A stretch of 64,000 bases of DNA, taken from Natrinema gari JCM 14663. GTDB taxonomy: Archaea; Halobacteriota; Halobacteria; Halobacteriales; Natrialbaceae. The translations under genes and the position numbers were made by a program. The notes under the pieces were generated by a model. The model had not been told where the DNA came from. It did no database searches and worked only from the letters and a program-made list of their open reading frames with translations. Location of the stretch: contig NZ_AOIJ01000061.1 of the NCBI RefSeq assembly GCF_000337175.1, positions 150,651 to 214,650 on the forward strand, read 5' to 3'. This document shows, in pieces, positions 16,838 through 25,634 of this stretch; within the stretch, counting starts at the first letter, position 1, and every line of letters starts with the position of its first letter.

Positions 16838-17785
16838 ATGTCGCTCGGACGCTACGTCCTCACGCGGATTGCGGTCGCGGTTCCAGTCCTGCTTGGCGTC
16901 ACCGTGTTGACGTTCTCGTTCATCCACGCGCTCCCGGGCGACCCGATCGATGCGCTCGTCGGGTTCCGGAGCGTCAGCCCCGCCACTGAGGCCTCGATTC
17001 GGGCCGAGTATCACCTCGACCGGCCGATATGGGAACAGTACCTGCTATGGCTGCGGGACGTGCTGGTCCTCGAGTTCGGCGAGTCGCCGATCACCGGTCG
17101 GAACGTCATGGCGACGGTCGGCCGCCGGCTGCCCGCGACGCTCGCCCTCGGTGGGGCGGCGTGGCTGCTCGCGCTCGCGATCGGCGTTCCCACCGGCATC
17201 GTCGCCGCGGTCCGGCACGGCGGGCCGGCGGACGAACTCAGTCGGATCGCCGCGCTCGCCGGGATCGCGACGCCGAACTTCTGGCTCGGCCTCGTCCTCC
17301 TGTTGCTCTTCGGCGTCCGACTCGGCTGGGTTCGAGTGATCCCGCCGGACGCGCCGCTGGCGAGCCTCGCGATGGCGAAGTTCATGCTCCTGCCGACGAT
17401 CACGCTCGGAACGGCCTCGGCCGCGTTCGTCACGCGGCTGCTGCGATCGTCGATGCTAGCGGAACTCGACGCGACCTACGTTCGGACGGCGCGTGCGAAG
17501 GGGCTGCGCGAACGAACGGTGATCCTGAAACACGTCCTGCGAAACGCGTTCCTCCCGGTCGTGACGATTACCGGGCTCCAACTCGCGTTTCTGATCGACG
17601 GTGCCGTCGTGGTCGAACGGATCTTCTCCTGGCCGGGCATGGGACGACTCCTCGTCCGGTCGATCCTGCAGCGGGACTATCCGGTCATTCAGGCCGGCGT
17701 CCTGCTCATCGGCGTCTCGATCGTCCTCGCGAACCTGCTCGTCGACATCGTCTACGCGGTACTCGATCCACGCATCCGATACTAA
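16838..17785 (+). CDS. dppB: ABC transporter permease, DppB type
   Basis: A 315-residue inner-membrane permease. The amino terminus, YVLTRIAVAVPVLLGVTVLTF, is the first helix of the DppB/OppB group, followed by the FIHALPGDP motif. The cytoplasmic EAA coupling loop is ARAKGLRERTVILKHVLRNA, and the protein ends DIVYAVLDPRIRY, a family hallmark. It pairs with the DppC-type permease that begins two bases after its stop. Gene order is SBP-B-C-D-F. The symbol reflects family position, not a proven substrate. Confidence 0.88.
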   Translation: MSLGRYVLTRIAVAVPVLLGVTVLTFSFIHALPGDPIDALVGFRSVSPATEASIRAEYHLDRPIWEQYLLWLRDVLVLEFGESPITGRNVMATVGRRLPATLALGGAAWLLALAIGVPTGIVAAVRHGGPADELSRIAALAGIATPNFWLGLVLLLLFGVRLGWVRVIPPDAPLASLAMAKFMLLPTITLGTASAAFVTRLLRSSMLAELDATYVRTARAKGLRERTVILKHVLRNAFLPVVTITGLQLAFLIDGAVVVERIFSWPGMGRLLVRSILQRDYPVIQAGVLLIGVSIVLANLLVDIVYAVLDPRIRY

Positions 17786-17787
17786 CC

Positions 17788-18939
17788 ATGAGCGACCGAC
17801 CACCCACCACCGACCGCGGCCGGATTCGCATCGTCGGCTTCGACGACGCGGACTCGGGCCGGCCCGGCGACGCGACCTCGAGCGGCGACGGCGATGAGTC
17901 ACCGGCTGCGACTGCCGAGTCACCGGCCGAGCGCACCGCTCGTCCGACCGCCGACACGCAGTCGCGGACGGACCCGACAGCGGCGGCGAGTCGTCCGTCA
18001 GGGACCGCACTCGAGGGATCCGGACGCTCCCGGTCCGCCGGAGCGTGGCAGCGGTTCCGCCGGAATCGGACTGCGATGGCCGGGCTGACGATCATCGTCG
18101 TCATGGCGGTGCTTGCGGTCTTCGCCCGCCCGATCGAGGTCTCGACCGCGGAGTACACGATTACGCTCCAGCCCGTGTCGCTGGCCCCGTACGATCCCGC
18201 ACAGCCGTTCGTCGGCCCGGCGAACGCTCCGCCGTCGTGGGCCCACCCATTCGGCACCGACTGGGCGGGCCGCGATCAATTCTCTCGAGTGCTCGTCGGC
18301 GGCCGCTACACCCTGACCGTCGGCCTCGTCGCCGTCTCGCTGGCGTTGGGCGTCGGGATTCCCCTCGGCGCGATCGCCGGCTATTTCGGTGGCCGAATCG
18401 ACGAAATCATCATGCGTCTCGTCGACGTCTTGTACGCCTTTCCGTTCCTGATTCTCGCGATCGGGACCGTCGCGATCCTCGGACGGGGCTTCTGGAAACT
18501 GGTCGTGGCGCTGGTCGTCACCGGCTGGATCGGCTACGCAAGGCTGTTGCGCGGCGAAGTCCTCTCCGTCCGCGAACGGGAGTACGTAACGGCGGCCAGA
18601 GCGCTCGGCATCCCCGACCGAACGATCATCCGTCGTCACGTCGTCCCGAACGCGATCACGCCCGTCGTCGTGCAGGCGACGCTCAACGTCGGCACGGTCG
18701 TTCTCACGGCGGCGGCGCTTGGCTTTCTCGGGCTCGGCCTGGAAGCCGACACCGCCGAGTGGGGTGCGATGCTCTCTCGAGGACGGGACTCGCTGCTCCA
18801 GGGCCACTGGCACGTCACTGTCTTCCCCGGAATCGCGATCTTCCTGTTCGTGCTGGCGATCAACCTCGTCGGCGACGGCGTCAACGACGCGCTCGACCCC
18901 CACCGGGACGCAAGCGACGACCGGAGGCGGATGCGCTGA
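17788..18939 (+). CDS. dppC: ABC transporter permease, DppC type
   Basis: A 383-residue permease, longer than bacterial DppC (about 300) because of a roughly 80-residue acidic, Ser/Thr/Ala-rich cytoplasmic leader (residues 10-90). The core starts at WQRFRRNRTAMAGLTIIVVMAV; it includes HPFGTDWAGRDQFSRVL, the EAA loop ARALGIPDRTIIRRHVVPNA and the ending GDGVNDALDPH. The ATG at 17788 follows the dppB stop by two bases. Its own stop overlaps the next gene's ATG by one base, so translation is coupled. Confidence 0.88.
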   Translation: MSDRPPTTDRGRIRIVGFDDADSGRPGDATSSGDGDESPAATAESPAERTARPTADTQSRTDPTAAASRPSGTALEGSGRSRSAGAWQRFRRNRTAMAGLTIIVVMAVLAVFARPIEVSTAEYTITLQPVSLAPYDPAQPFVGPANAPPSWAHPFGTDWAGRDQFSRVLVGGRYTLTVGLVAVSLALGVGIPLGAIAGYFGGRIDEIIMRLVDVLYAFPFLILAIGTVAILGRGFWKLVVALVVTGWIGYARLLRGEVLSVREREYVTAARALGIPDRTIIRRHVVPNAITPVVVQATLNVGTVVLTAAALGFLGLGLEADTAEWGAMLSRGRDSLLQGHWHVTVFPGIAIFLFVLAINLVGDGVNDALDPHRDASDDRRRMR

Positions 18940-20042
18940 TGGCGCTGCTCGAGGTCGACGATCTCGTCGTCCAGTTCTACACCGACGACGGCGTCGTCCG
19001 GGCTGTCGACGGCATCAGCTACGAGATCCGCGCGGGCGAGACGGTGGGGCTGGTCGGCGAGAGTGGGGCCGGCAAGAGCGTCGCCAGCCTGGCACTCCTC
19101 CGCCTGCTCCGTTCCCCCGGCGAGATCGTCCGCGGGGAGATCCGATTCGACGGCCGCGACCTCCGCGAGTGCTCGGCCGCCGAGCTCCGGGAGCTCCGCG
19201 GCAACGACATTGCCATGGTGTTTCAGGACGCCGACGCCGCGCTCAATCCGGTCTACACCGTCGGCGAACAGATCGCCGAGGCGATTCGCGCCCACGAGCC
19301 CGTCACTGATCGCGAGGCCCGCGAGCGGGCGATCGATCTCCTCGAGCGGGTCGGGATCGCGGATGCGACAGCGAGATATTCCGACTACCCCCACGAGTTC
19401 TCCGGCGGCATGCAACAGCGGGCCGTCATCGCGATGGCGCTGTCCTGTGACCCCGCCCTCCTGATCTGTGACGAACCGACAACGGGACTCGACGTCACCG
19501 TGCAGGCCGGCATCCTCGAACTGCTCGCGGACCTCGCCCGGGAGTCGGAGACGGCGATTCAACTCGTCACACACGATCTCGGCGTCGTCGCGGAACTCTG
19601 TGATCGGGTGCTGGTCCAGTACGCGGGCGAGATCGTCGAACGCGCGCCGGTCGAGGATCTGTTCTACGACCCGAAACACCCCTACACCGCCGGACTGCTG
19701 GCGTCGATTCCCCGACTCGGCGACGATCGGCCCCGCCTCGCGACGGTCCCCGGGACGATGCCGAGCCTGGTCGATCCGCCGACAGGCTGTCGGTTCCATC
19801 CGCGCTGTCCCTTCGCCGAGGACGCGTGTGCCCGCCGGAATCCGTCGCTCGTTGAGGCCGAATCGGGGTCCCCAGCCGTCGACGCTGGCCCCGACACACA
19901 CCTCGCCGCCTGCCTCGAGTACACCGGCGACCTCGTGGGCGGGCTGGACTACGAGGTCCGGGTCCGAGACGAGAGCGAGGACGTGGCGGACGATCCGTGT
20001 CGCGAACGGAAGCCGGAGAGTCGGCGGGGTGACACGCGGTGA
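18939..20042 (+). CDS. dppD: ABC transporter ATP-binding protein, DppD type
   Basis: A 367-residue ATPase. Walker A is GESGAGKS, the signature is FSGGMQQR and Walker B is LLICDEPTTGLD, followed by the H-loop in VTHDLG. The C-terminal oligopeptide-family extension has CRFHPRCPFAEDAC and a later Cys near LAACLEY, the Cys set seen in iron-sulfur-containing DppD proteins. It energises import with the following DppF. The ATG overlaps the permease stop (TGATG). Confidence 0.9.
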   Translation: MALLEVDDLVVQFYTDDGVVRAVDGISYEIRAGETVGLVGESGAGKSVASLALLRLLRSPGEIVRGEIRFDGRDLRECSAAELRELRGNDIAMVFQDADAALNPVYTVGEQIAEAIRAHEPVTDREARERAIDLLERVGIADATARYSDYPHEFSGGMQQRAVIAMALSCDPALLICDEPTTGLDVTVQAGILELLADLARESETAIQLVTHDLGVVAELCDRVLVQYAGEIVERAPVEDLFYDPKHPYTAGLLASIPRLGDDRPRLATVPGTMPSLVDPPTGCRFHPRCPFAEDACARRNPSLVEAESGSPAVDAGPDTHLAACLEYTGDLVGGLDYEVRVRDESEDVADDPCRERKPESRRGDTR

Positions 20043-21379
20043 CGACGGCCGAAGACGCCCCGCTCCTCCGGGCTGAGGGACTCGAGACGTACTACTCGAC
20101 CGACGACGGTTTCCTCGATCGGTTGCTCGGCCGTGGCGAGACGGTCCGAGCGGTCGACGGCGTCGACCTCGAACTCCGTGCGGGCGAGACGCTCGGACTG
20201 GTCGGCGAGAGCGGTTGTGGGAAGACGACCCTCGGTCGAACGCTCCTCGGACTGCAGGAGCCGACCGGCGGCTCGGTCACGTACCGCGGCACCGAACTGA
20301 CGGGCCGCTCGCGATCGGCCCTGCGGGAGCTCCGGACGGAGATTCAGTACGTCTTCCAGAACCCCACGGCCAGCCTCGATCCGCGGCTGACGATCGGCGA
20401 GAGCGTCGGCGAAGCCCTCGCGGCCCACGATATCGTTCCCCCAGACCGCCGCGACGAGCGCGTTCGGGAACTGCTCGAGACGGTCGGGCTGCGGGCCGGC
20501 CACGCGAGTCGGTATCCCGACGAGTTCTCGGACGGGCAGCGCCAGCGGATCGGGATCGCCCGCGCGCTCGCGGTTGAACCCGAACTCGTCGTTTGCGACG
20601 AGCCGGTCTCCGCGCTCGACGTCTCGATCCAGGCCCGCATCCTCAACCTGCTGTCCGATCTCCAGGCCGAGTTCGGCCTCTCGTATCTGTTCATCGCCCA
20701 CGATCTCTCGGTCGTCGAGCACATTGCCGACCGCGTGGCCGTCATGTACCTCGGCGAGATCGTCGAAACCGGGCCGACGGCGGATGTCTTCGACGACCCG
20801 TCCCACCCGTACACGGCGGCGCTGTTGTCGGCGATTCCCGAACCCGATCCCTGCTGGGAAAGCGATCGGACCGTGCTCGAGGGAGCGGTGCCGTCGCCGA
20901 CGGACCCGCCCGCCGGCTGCCGGTTCCATCCCCGCTGTCCGAGGGTCGTCCCGCCCGCGGCCTACGAGTTCGAGGCCGACGCGTTCCGCGCCGTGATGGC
21001 GTTACGGACCCGCCTTGCACAAGCGGACGCCGACGCCGGACGCGAGGCATTGCTCTCCCGCCCCGATGACCGCGCGGACGTCGTGGCGGCGCTCCGGGAC
21101 GCCTACGGGCTTCCCGACCGACTTTCCGATCCAGACGCGGACGCCGTGCTGACGGCCGCGCTCGAGACCGCCGCAGCCGGCGACCTCGACGAAGCACGAC
21201 GCCGTCTCGCGTCGGCGTTCGAGACACCCTGCGAGACGACCGCGCCGGTGTTGGAACCGGGGACGGCCGACCACCCGATCGCCTGTCATCGGTTCGACGA
21301 CCGAATCGCGGGCGACGCCGGGTCGGACGAGAGCGACACGAATTCGGACGACGCCCACCAAGGTCTCGCCGATGACTAG
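20039..21379 (+). CDS. dppF: ABC transporter ATP-binding protein, DppF type, with inserted C-terminal helical segment
   Basis: A 446-residue ATPase starting at GTG 20039, overlapping the dppD stop by four bases. Walker A is GESGCGKTT, Walker B is LVVCDEPVSALD, and the signature is FSDGQRQR, with Asp in place of the usual first Gly of SGGQ. The oligopeptide C-terminal motif is split: CRFHPRCPRV occurs near residue 300, but the closing HPIACHRFDD comes about 115 residues later, after a helix-rich insert. Normal DppF is about 325-350 residues. The insert function is unknown. Confidence 0.87.
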   Translation: MTTAEDAPLLRAEGLETYYSTDDGFLDRLLGRGETVRAVDGVDLELRAGETLGLVGESGCGKTTLGRTLLGLQEPTGGSVTYRGTELTGRSRSALRELRTEIQYVFQNPTASLDPRLTIGESVGEALAAHDIVPPDRRDERVRELLETVGLRAGHASRYPDEFSDGQRQRIGIARALAVEPELVVCDEPVSALDVSIQARILNLLSDLQAEFGLSYLFIAHDLSVVEHIADRVAVMYLGEIVETGPTADVFDDPSHPYTAALLSAIPEPDPCWESDRTVLEGAVPSPTDPPAGCRFHPRCPRVVPPAAYEFEADAFRAVMALRTRLAQADADAGREALLSRPDDRADVVAALRDAYGLPDRLSDPDADAVLTAALETAAAGDLDEARRRLASAFETPCETTAPVLEPGTADHPIACHRFDDRIAGDAGSDESDTNSDDAHQGLADD

Positions 21380-21451
21380 CCCGATCACCGACGTACAAAC
21401 CGGCTGCAGAGCGCGGCCCGTGAGAATGGCTGCCCGACGAGAGAGCCCGCG

Positions 21452-21979
21452 ATGAGACGGATCTACGAGTCTCGCGCGCTCGAGCGGACGACCGACGACC
21501 CGTTCGCCCCCGACGAAGACGAGTCCCGGGACGGACCGCGAACGATCGACTGGGCTGCGTTCAGCCACGCGTTCACGCCAACAGCGCTGCGCCATCGGGC
21601 GCTCGAGGTCAGCGTGTCGACGGACGCACAGCGATACGAGTCCGGCGACCCGGTCGCAATCACGGTCACGTTCCGCAACCGACTCCCATTCCCGATTCGG
21701 CTCCGCACGGAGTCGCCGAACCGCTGGCACTGGACCGTCGACGGCCTTCGAGCGGCGTCGAAACTGCCGCGTGCGGTTCCGGATCGACCCGCCGCGTTCT
21801 CCTTTACCCGCGGCGAACGCAAGACGTTCCGACGGCAGTGGCCCCAGCGCATCCGGGTCGCCGACGACGAGTGGGAGCCCGTCGATCCCGGCACCTACAC
21901 GATCGCGGTCCGGATCGCGCGGGCCGACGCGGCCGATCGCGGACTCGTCGACAGCACGACCATCGAGATCACGGATTGA
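21452..21979 (+). CDS. Haloarchaeal beta-sandwich protein of unknown function
   Basis: A 175-residue acidic protein. The middle (residues 50-170) reads as an Ig-like beta sandwich: LEVSVSTDAQRYESGDPVAI, VTFRNRLPFPIRL, then WHWTVDG and PGTYTIAVRI before a final strand TTIEITD. This arrangement resembles intracellular proteinase-inhibitor BsuPI-type folds, but similarity is only in pattern. It follows the ABC operon on the same strand after 72 bases. No signal peptide is present. I cannot name a specific family. Confidence 0.6.
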   Translation: MRRIYESRALERTTDDPFAPDEDESRDGPRTIDWAAFSHAFTPTALRHRALEVSVSTDAQRYESGDPVAITVTFRNRLPFPIRLRTESPNRWHWTVDGLRAASKLPRAVPDRPAAFSFTRGERKTFRRQWPQRIRVADDEWEPVDPGTYTIAVRIARADAADRGLVDSTTIEITD

Positions 21980-22028
21980 CGCGCCGGCTCGCTCGAGCAT
22001 CGGTGTCGGGGGGTCTCACCCCTGGCCG

Positions 22029-22153
22029 TGCTCGTCGGTGACTCCGAAAAGTATGCAAGAGGGGGTTGAACCACGGTCGCGGCGATGTCGCTTCTCGGTT
22101 CAGACAGCTACGGTGCTATGGATGACGTTCACGGGTTCGTTCGCGCCAAAACA
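22029..22153. other. Short non-coding gap before the tRNA
   Basis: No coding gene is convincing; this lies downstream of the tRNA on its strand and may contain the tRNA 3' trailer. Confidence 0.3.
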
Positions 22154-22228
22154 TAGCGGGAGGTAGATTTGAACTACCGGTCTGCGGGTTATGAGCCCGC
22201 CGGAATCTCCTGGCTATCCCATCCCGCT
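22154..22228 (-). tRNA. Initiator tRNA-Met (anticodon CAT)
   Basis: The minus strand reads AGCGGGATGGGATAGCCAGG at its 5' end and ends CTACCTCCCGCTA. The acceptor stem pairs AGCGGGA with TCCCGCT, with A as discriminator. The anticodon loop is CTCATAA, giving CAT. The anticodon stem GCGGG/CCCGC has the three consecutive G-C pairs diagnostic of initiator tRNA, and the A1-T72 start pair is typical of archaeal initiators. The T arm contains GTTCAAATC. No intron is seen and CCA is not encoded. Confidence 0.95.
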
Positions 22229-22250
22229 ATCACATCATACCCGAGTGCAC

Positions 22251-22260
22251 TAGTTAAGGG
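22251..22260 (-). promoter_or_regulatory. Promoter box for the initiator tRNA
   Basis: The minus strand reads CCCTTAACTA, centred about 27 bases upstream of the tRNA 5' end at 22228. This is the expected position for an archaeal TATA element. Confidence 0.45.
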
Positions 22261-22294
22261 TTGTGATTCGGGTGCCGTATGCGGGTTTGTACCG

Positions 22295-22741
22295 CTACTC
22301 CTGGTGAACCTGCCAGGTGTAGAGGCTCTCACAGGTGTAGTTGACGAAGAAGCCGACGCCGATCCCAACCACGTTCGCGGCCACGTACCAGACATCGAAC
22401 TGCCGGACCAGAACGCGCAGGACGGCCAGCGTCACCAGAAACCCGCCGAACCGGACGCCGTTCGAGCGGAGAAACCGCCTCGCCAACGGCCTCAATCCGA
22501 CCTGCCCGTAGTCCGCGAACGTCCACCGTTCGTTGATCGCGAAGATAATCGCGATCCCGGGCTCCCAGGAGAGGATCTTCGCCACGACCGGTCCGAGAAA
22601 CGTCGCCTCGACGAGCACCACGAAGACCACCATATCGACGGTCGCACCGACGGTCCCCACCCCGACGAACTGGGTAAACCGCGTCGTCGAAAGCAGCGCA
22701 CGAACCCGCGTCCGGATGGCCTCAGAGAGTGAATCACTCAT
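22295..22741 (-). CDS. GtrA-family membrane protein
   Basis: A 148-residue protein with four membrane helices. Landmarks are FTQFVGVGTVGATVDMVVFV in helix one, the INERWTF motif after helix two, a third helix RFGGFLVTLAVLRVLV and the ending VNYTCESLYTW, all GtrA-like. It probably aids translocation of a lipid-linked sugar. An in-frame extension reaches 23107 but is Arg/Ser-rich and shadow-like; ATG 22741 (MSDSLSEAIR) is chosen. It is the second GtrA here and lies alone, between the tRNA and a small conserved protein. Confidence 0.85.
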   Translation of the reverse strand: MSDSLSEAIRTRVRALLSTTRFTQFVGVGTVGATVDMVVFVVLVEATFLGPVVAKILSWEPGIAIIFAINERWTFADYGQVGLRPLARRFLRSNGVRFGGFLVTLAVLRVLVRQFDVWYVAANVVGIGVGFFVNYTCESLYTWQVHQE

Positions 22742-22901
22742 CGTCGTGTTCGATCTCGAGCGGGCCGGTCGTCGTCTCCCGGGTCGCGGTCGGGAGACGG
22801 ACAGCCACTCGCGGGACCTAGTCGTCCGCATGTTAGCCGCGGAAAGAAAAACGTTCTGAGACGACTCGAGGAACGGGCCGCCGACCGAGCCGCGACGGCG
22901 C

Positions 22902-23180
22902 TCAGACTGCGAGATCGCTTTTCGCTCGGACGACTTCGACATCGTCGGCGTCGACGCGGTCGACATCGAGGAAGTGGGGCGTGAAGTTTCGCTTCTCGTA
23001 GTCCTCGTACTCGTCTTCGCTGCCGACGGTACACCAGAGTTGGACCCGATCGGGACCGTGATACTCCCCGTTCCGATTGATCCCGAAACAGACCACCTCG
23101 GAGTCACCCTCGTCCCCCTCGTACCGAACGATGGCCCCGTTGCGGATTCCGGGATCGCCGTGAATGATGAGCTGCTTCAT
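22902..23180 (-). CDS. HAH_0734-family small protein
   Basis: A 92-residue acidic, beta-rich protein starting MKQLIIHGDPGIRNGAIV, with VVCFGINRNGEYHGP and HFLDVDRVDADDVEVVR. It matches the haloarchaea-wide HAH_0734 family, known only as a conserved hypothetical. The gene diverges from the ribosomal operon starting at 23327. The start at 23180 fits family length. Function is unknown; its conservation and position next to translation genes may hint at a housekeeping role. Confidence 0.75.
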   Translation of the reverse strand: MKQLIIHGDPGIRNGAIVRYEGDEGDSEVVCFGINRNGEYHGPDRVQLWCTVGSEDEYEDYEKRNFTPHFLDVDRVDADDVEVVRAKSDLAV

Positions 23181-23284
23181 GGACGGTCGTTCACAGGAGA
23201 GCGGATTAAACGCTTCGGACCCGGGAGTCGCCGTCCGCATCGAAACGACAGCCGGCAGTAACGAGCGACGACGAACCAAACGGG

Positions 23285-23291
23285 TTTTAAA
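23285..23291 (+). promoter_or_regulatory. TATA-like box for the L44e operon
   Basis: TTTTAAA lies about 40 bases upstream of the L44e ATG (23327), consistent with a short leader transcript. Confidence 0.45.
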
Positions 23292-23326
23292 CAGCGCTAT
23301 CTTAGGCCACGGCAAGTGAGATAACT

Positions 23327-23608
23327 ATGCAGATGCCACGTCGATTCAATACGTACTGCCCGCACTGCAACGAACACCACGAACACGAAGTCGAAAAGGC
23401 CCGAACCGGCCGCTCCTCGGGTCTGAAATGGGACGCTCGCCGCACTCGGCGGAGCACCTCGAGCATCGGTAACTCCGGTCGCTTCTCGAAGGTGCCAGTC
23501 GGCGAGAAGCCCACCAAGAAGACAGACCTCAAGTACCGCTGTGGCGAATGCGGCAAGGCCCACCTCCGCGAGGGATGGCGTACCGGCCGACTCGAGTTCC
23601 AGGAGTGA
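23327..23608 (+). CDS. rpl44e: Large-subunit ribosomal protein L44e
   Basis: A 93-residue zinc ribosomal protein: [17 protein letters not shown] provides the first CxxC, and [12 protein letters not shown] the second. The basic middle ([20 protein letters not shown]) contacts rRNA. It opens a conserved archaeal operon: L44e, S27e, aIF2-alpha, Nop10 and a PAC2 protein, the order seen in many archaea. A second in-frame Met lies two codons in. Confidence 0.95.
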   Translation: MQMPRRFNTYCPHCNEHHEHEVEKARTGRSSGLKWDARRTRRSTSSIGNSGRFSKVPVGEKPTKKTDLKYRCGECGKAHLREGWRTGRLEFQE

Positions 23609-23613
23609 TTCCA

Positions 23614-23787
23614 ATGGCAGGAAATTTCTACAGCGTTCGATGCGATGACTGCGAGAACGAACAGACCGTCTTCGGCAAGGCCTCCTCGGAGGTCGCCTGT
23701 GCCGTCTGTGGCACGACGCTCGTGCGGCCGGCCGGCGGGAAAGCCGAGATCGAACACGAGATCGTTGAGACAGTCGAGTCACGATGA
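23614..23787 (+). CDS. rps27e: Small-subunit ribosomal protein S27e
   Basis: A 57-residue zinc ribosomal protein with [16 protein letters not shown] and [16 protein letters not shown], the four Cys residues forming one zinc site. Length is normal for archaeal S27e. ATG 23614 follows the L44e stop by five bases, and its stop overlaps the aIF2-alpha start (ATGA). Confidence 0.95.
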   Translation: MAGNFYSVRCDDCENEQTVFGKASSEVACAVCGTTLVRPAGGKAEIEHEIVETVESR

Positions 23788-24584
23788 AGTACAGCGGCTG
23801 GCCCGATCCCGGCGAACTCGTCGTCGGTAAGATCGACGAAATCGAGGACTTCGGTGTCTTCGTCGATCTCGAGGAGTACGAGGACAAGCGCGGCCTGATC
23901 CACATCTCCGAAGTCGCGAGCGGCTGGATCAAGAACGTCCGCGATCACGTCCGCGAGGGCCAGATCGTCGTCTGCAAGGTCCTGGACGTCGACGAGGGGT
24001 CCCAGCAGATCGACCTCTCCCTGAAAGACGTCAACGATCACCAGCGCTCCGACAAGATCCAGGAGTGGAAAAACGAGCAGAAAGCGGACAACTGGATGGA
24101 ACTGGCCTTCGGCGAGGAGATCGCCGACGAGGACTACACCGCGATCGCCAACGACCTGATCGCCATCCACGGCGGGCTCTACGAAGGGTTCAAGCAGGCC
24201 GCGATCCACGGCACTGAGGCTCTCGACGACACCGATCTCGACGACGACGAAATCGCATCGATCGTCGAAACGGCCCGCGAGAACGTCTCGGTGCCGTACG
24301 TCAACGTCACCGGCTACGTCGATCTCGAGAACCCGACCGAGACCGGCGTCGACGGCATTCGCGAGGCCCTCGAAGCGGCCGAAGGCAACGGTGAGGTACC
24401 CGAGGAAGTCGATCTCGAAGTGAGCTACGTCGGCGCACCCGAGTACCGCATCACGGTTCGAGCGCCCAACTACAAGACCGCCGAATCCCAACTCGAGGAC
24501 AGCGCACAGCGAGCGGTCGCGGCGATCGAAGGCCACGGTGGGGCGGGCGAATACCACCGCGAGCGCCGGACCGACGACGAGTAA
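23784..24584 (+). CDS. eif2a: Translation initiation factor aIF2 alpha subunit
   Basis: A 266-residue factor. Residues 8-85 are an S1/OB domain ([47 protein letters not shown]). A helical middle domain follows, and the C-terminal alpha/beta domain includes [19 protein letters not shown]. With the beta and gamma subunits it delivers initiator tRNA-Met to the small ribosomal subunit; the initiator tRNA gene itself lies 1.6 kb away. The start overlaps the S27e stop by four bases and the stop overlaps the Nop10 ATG by one. Confidence 0.95.
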   Translation: MKYSGWPDPGELVVGKIDEIEDFGVFVDLEEYEDKRGLIHISEVASGWIKNVRDHVREGQIVVCKVLDVDEGSQQIDLSLKDVNDHQRSDKIQEWKNEQKADNWMELAFGEEIADEDYTAIANDLIAIHGGLYEGFKQAAIHGTEALDDTDLDDDEIASIVETARENVSVPYVNVTGYVDLENPTETGVDGIREALEAAEGNGEVPEEVDLEVSYVGAPEYRITVRAPNYKTAESQLEDSAQRAVAAIEGHGGAGEYHRERRTDDE

Positions 24585-24763
24585 TGAAATCCGACATTCG
24601 GGTGTGCTCGGCGTGGCGCGAGGCCCACGACAGCCCGATCTATACCCTTGCCGATAGCTGTCCCGACTGCGGTGCGGACACGGAAAACAGCGCTCCAGCG
24701 CCGTTCGATCCGAACGACCCACACGGAAAGTACCGACGCGCTCTTAAACGTCGCCGCCGCTGA
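24584..24763 (+). CDS. nop10: Nop10-like H/ACA RNP protein
   Basis: A 59-residue protein, short enough to be missed by standard ORF cut-offs. It starts [17 protein letters not shown], has a second Cys pair CPDCG, the FDPNDPHGKYRR motif of Nop10 and a basic tail KRRRR. Nop10 is a core protein of box H/ACA pseudouridylation particles and binds Cbf5. The ATG overlaps the aIF2-alpha stop (TAATG), and the PAC2 gene begins six bases after the stop. Confidence 0.92.
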   Translation: MKSDIRVCSAWREAHDSPIYTLADSCPDCGADTENSAPAPFDPNDPHGKYRRALKRRRR

Positions 24764-24769
24764 TACGGT

Positions 24770-25537
24770 ATGGACGAACTCGAGATCGACGCAGTCGCCG
24801 AGGTCGAACTGGACGACCCCGTCCTCGTCGAAGGGTTGCCGGGTGTCGGACACGTCGGCACCCTCGCGGTCGAGCACTTACTCGAGGAACTCGAGGGCGA
24901 GAGCACGCTCGTCCGGCGGCTCTACTCTCGGGAGTTCCCGCCGCAGGTCAGCATCGAAGACGGTATCTCGGAGTTGACCTGTGCGGAGATCCACGCCGTC
25001 GAGGTTCCCGAGGGCCGTGATCTCCTCTTGCTGACCGGCGATCATCAGGCACAGAGCAACGCGGGTCACTACACGCTGACCGACGCGTTCCTCGACATCG
25101 CCGAGGCGTTCGGTGCGACCGAGGCGTACGCGCTCGGCGGCGTCCCGACCGGCGAACTCATCGACGAATACGCCGTTGTCGGGGCCGTCAACGACGAGTC
25201 GCTGCTCGAGGCGCTCGAGGACGCGGGCGTCGAGTTCCGCGAGGACGAACCCGCCGGCGGCATCGTCGGCGTCTCGGGGCTCCTGCTTGGACTCGGCGAT
25301 CGCCGCGGCTTCGAGGCGGCGTGCCTGATGGGCGAGACCAGCGGCTATCTCGTCGATCCCAAGAGCGCCCGCGCGGTGCTGGAAGTGCTCGAGGACGTAC
25401 TCGGCGTCGAACTCGAGTACGAGTCCCTCGACGAACGGGCCGACGAGATGGAGGAAGTCATCGGCAAGATCCAAGAGATGGAGCAACAACAGCAGATGGA
25501 CGTGCCGACGGACGACGATCTGCGTTACATCGGCTGA
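24770..25537 (+). CDS. PAC2-family (proteasome assembly chaperone-like) protein
   Basis: A 255-residue ATP-grasp-superfamily-like PAC2 domain protein. It shows VEGLPGVGHVGTLAVEHL near the start, LLLTGDHQAQSNAGHYTLTD, and GVSGLLLGLGDRRGFEAACL; a glutamine-rich helical tail follows (MEEVIGKIQEMEQQQQ). Archaeal members are thought to be proteasome assembly factors, though direct proof is limited. It closes the L44e operon. A T-run follows at 25567-25571. Confidence 0.88.
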   Translation: MDELEIDAVAEVELDDPVLVEGLPGVGHVGTLAVEHLLEELEGESTLVRRLYSREFPPQVSIEDGISELTCAEIHAVEVPEGRDLLLLTGDHQAQSNAGHYTLTDAFLDIAEAFGATEAYALGGVPTGELIDEYAVVGAVNDESLLEALEDAGVEFREDEPAGGIVGVSGLLLGLGDRRGFEAACLMGETSGYLVDPKSARAVLEVLEDVLGVELEYESLDERADEMEEVIGKIQEMEQQQQMDVPTDDDLRYIG

Positions 25538-25566
25538 CAGCAGCGCCGGACGACGCGTCGCGAGTC

Positions 25567-25571
25567 TTTTT
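25567..25571 (+). terminator. T-run after the L44e-PAC2 operon
   Basis: Five T residues lie 30 bases beyond the PAC2 stop, a typical archaeal transcription stop signal. No hairpin is needed in archaea. Confidence 0.35.
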
Positions 25572-25634
25572 CTGAACGGGGAGCGCTCGCCGTCGCGTGG
25601 CTCGCGTATCCGCCGGAGCGAACGGCCGATCGAC

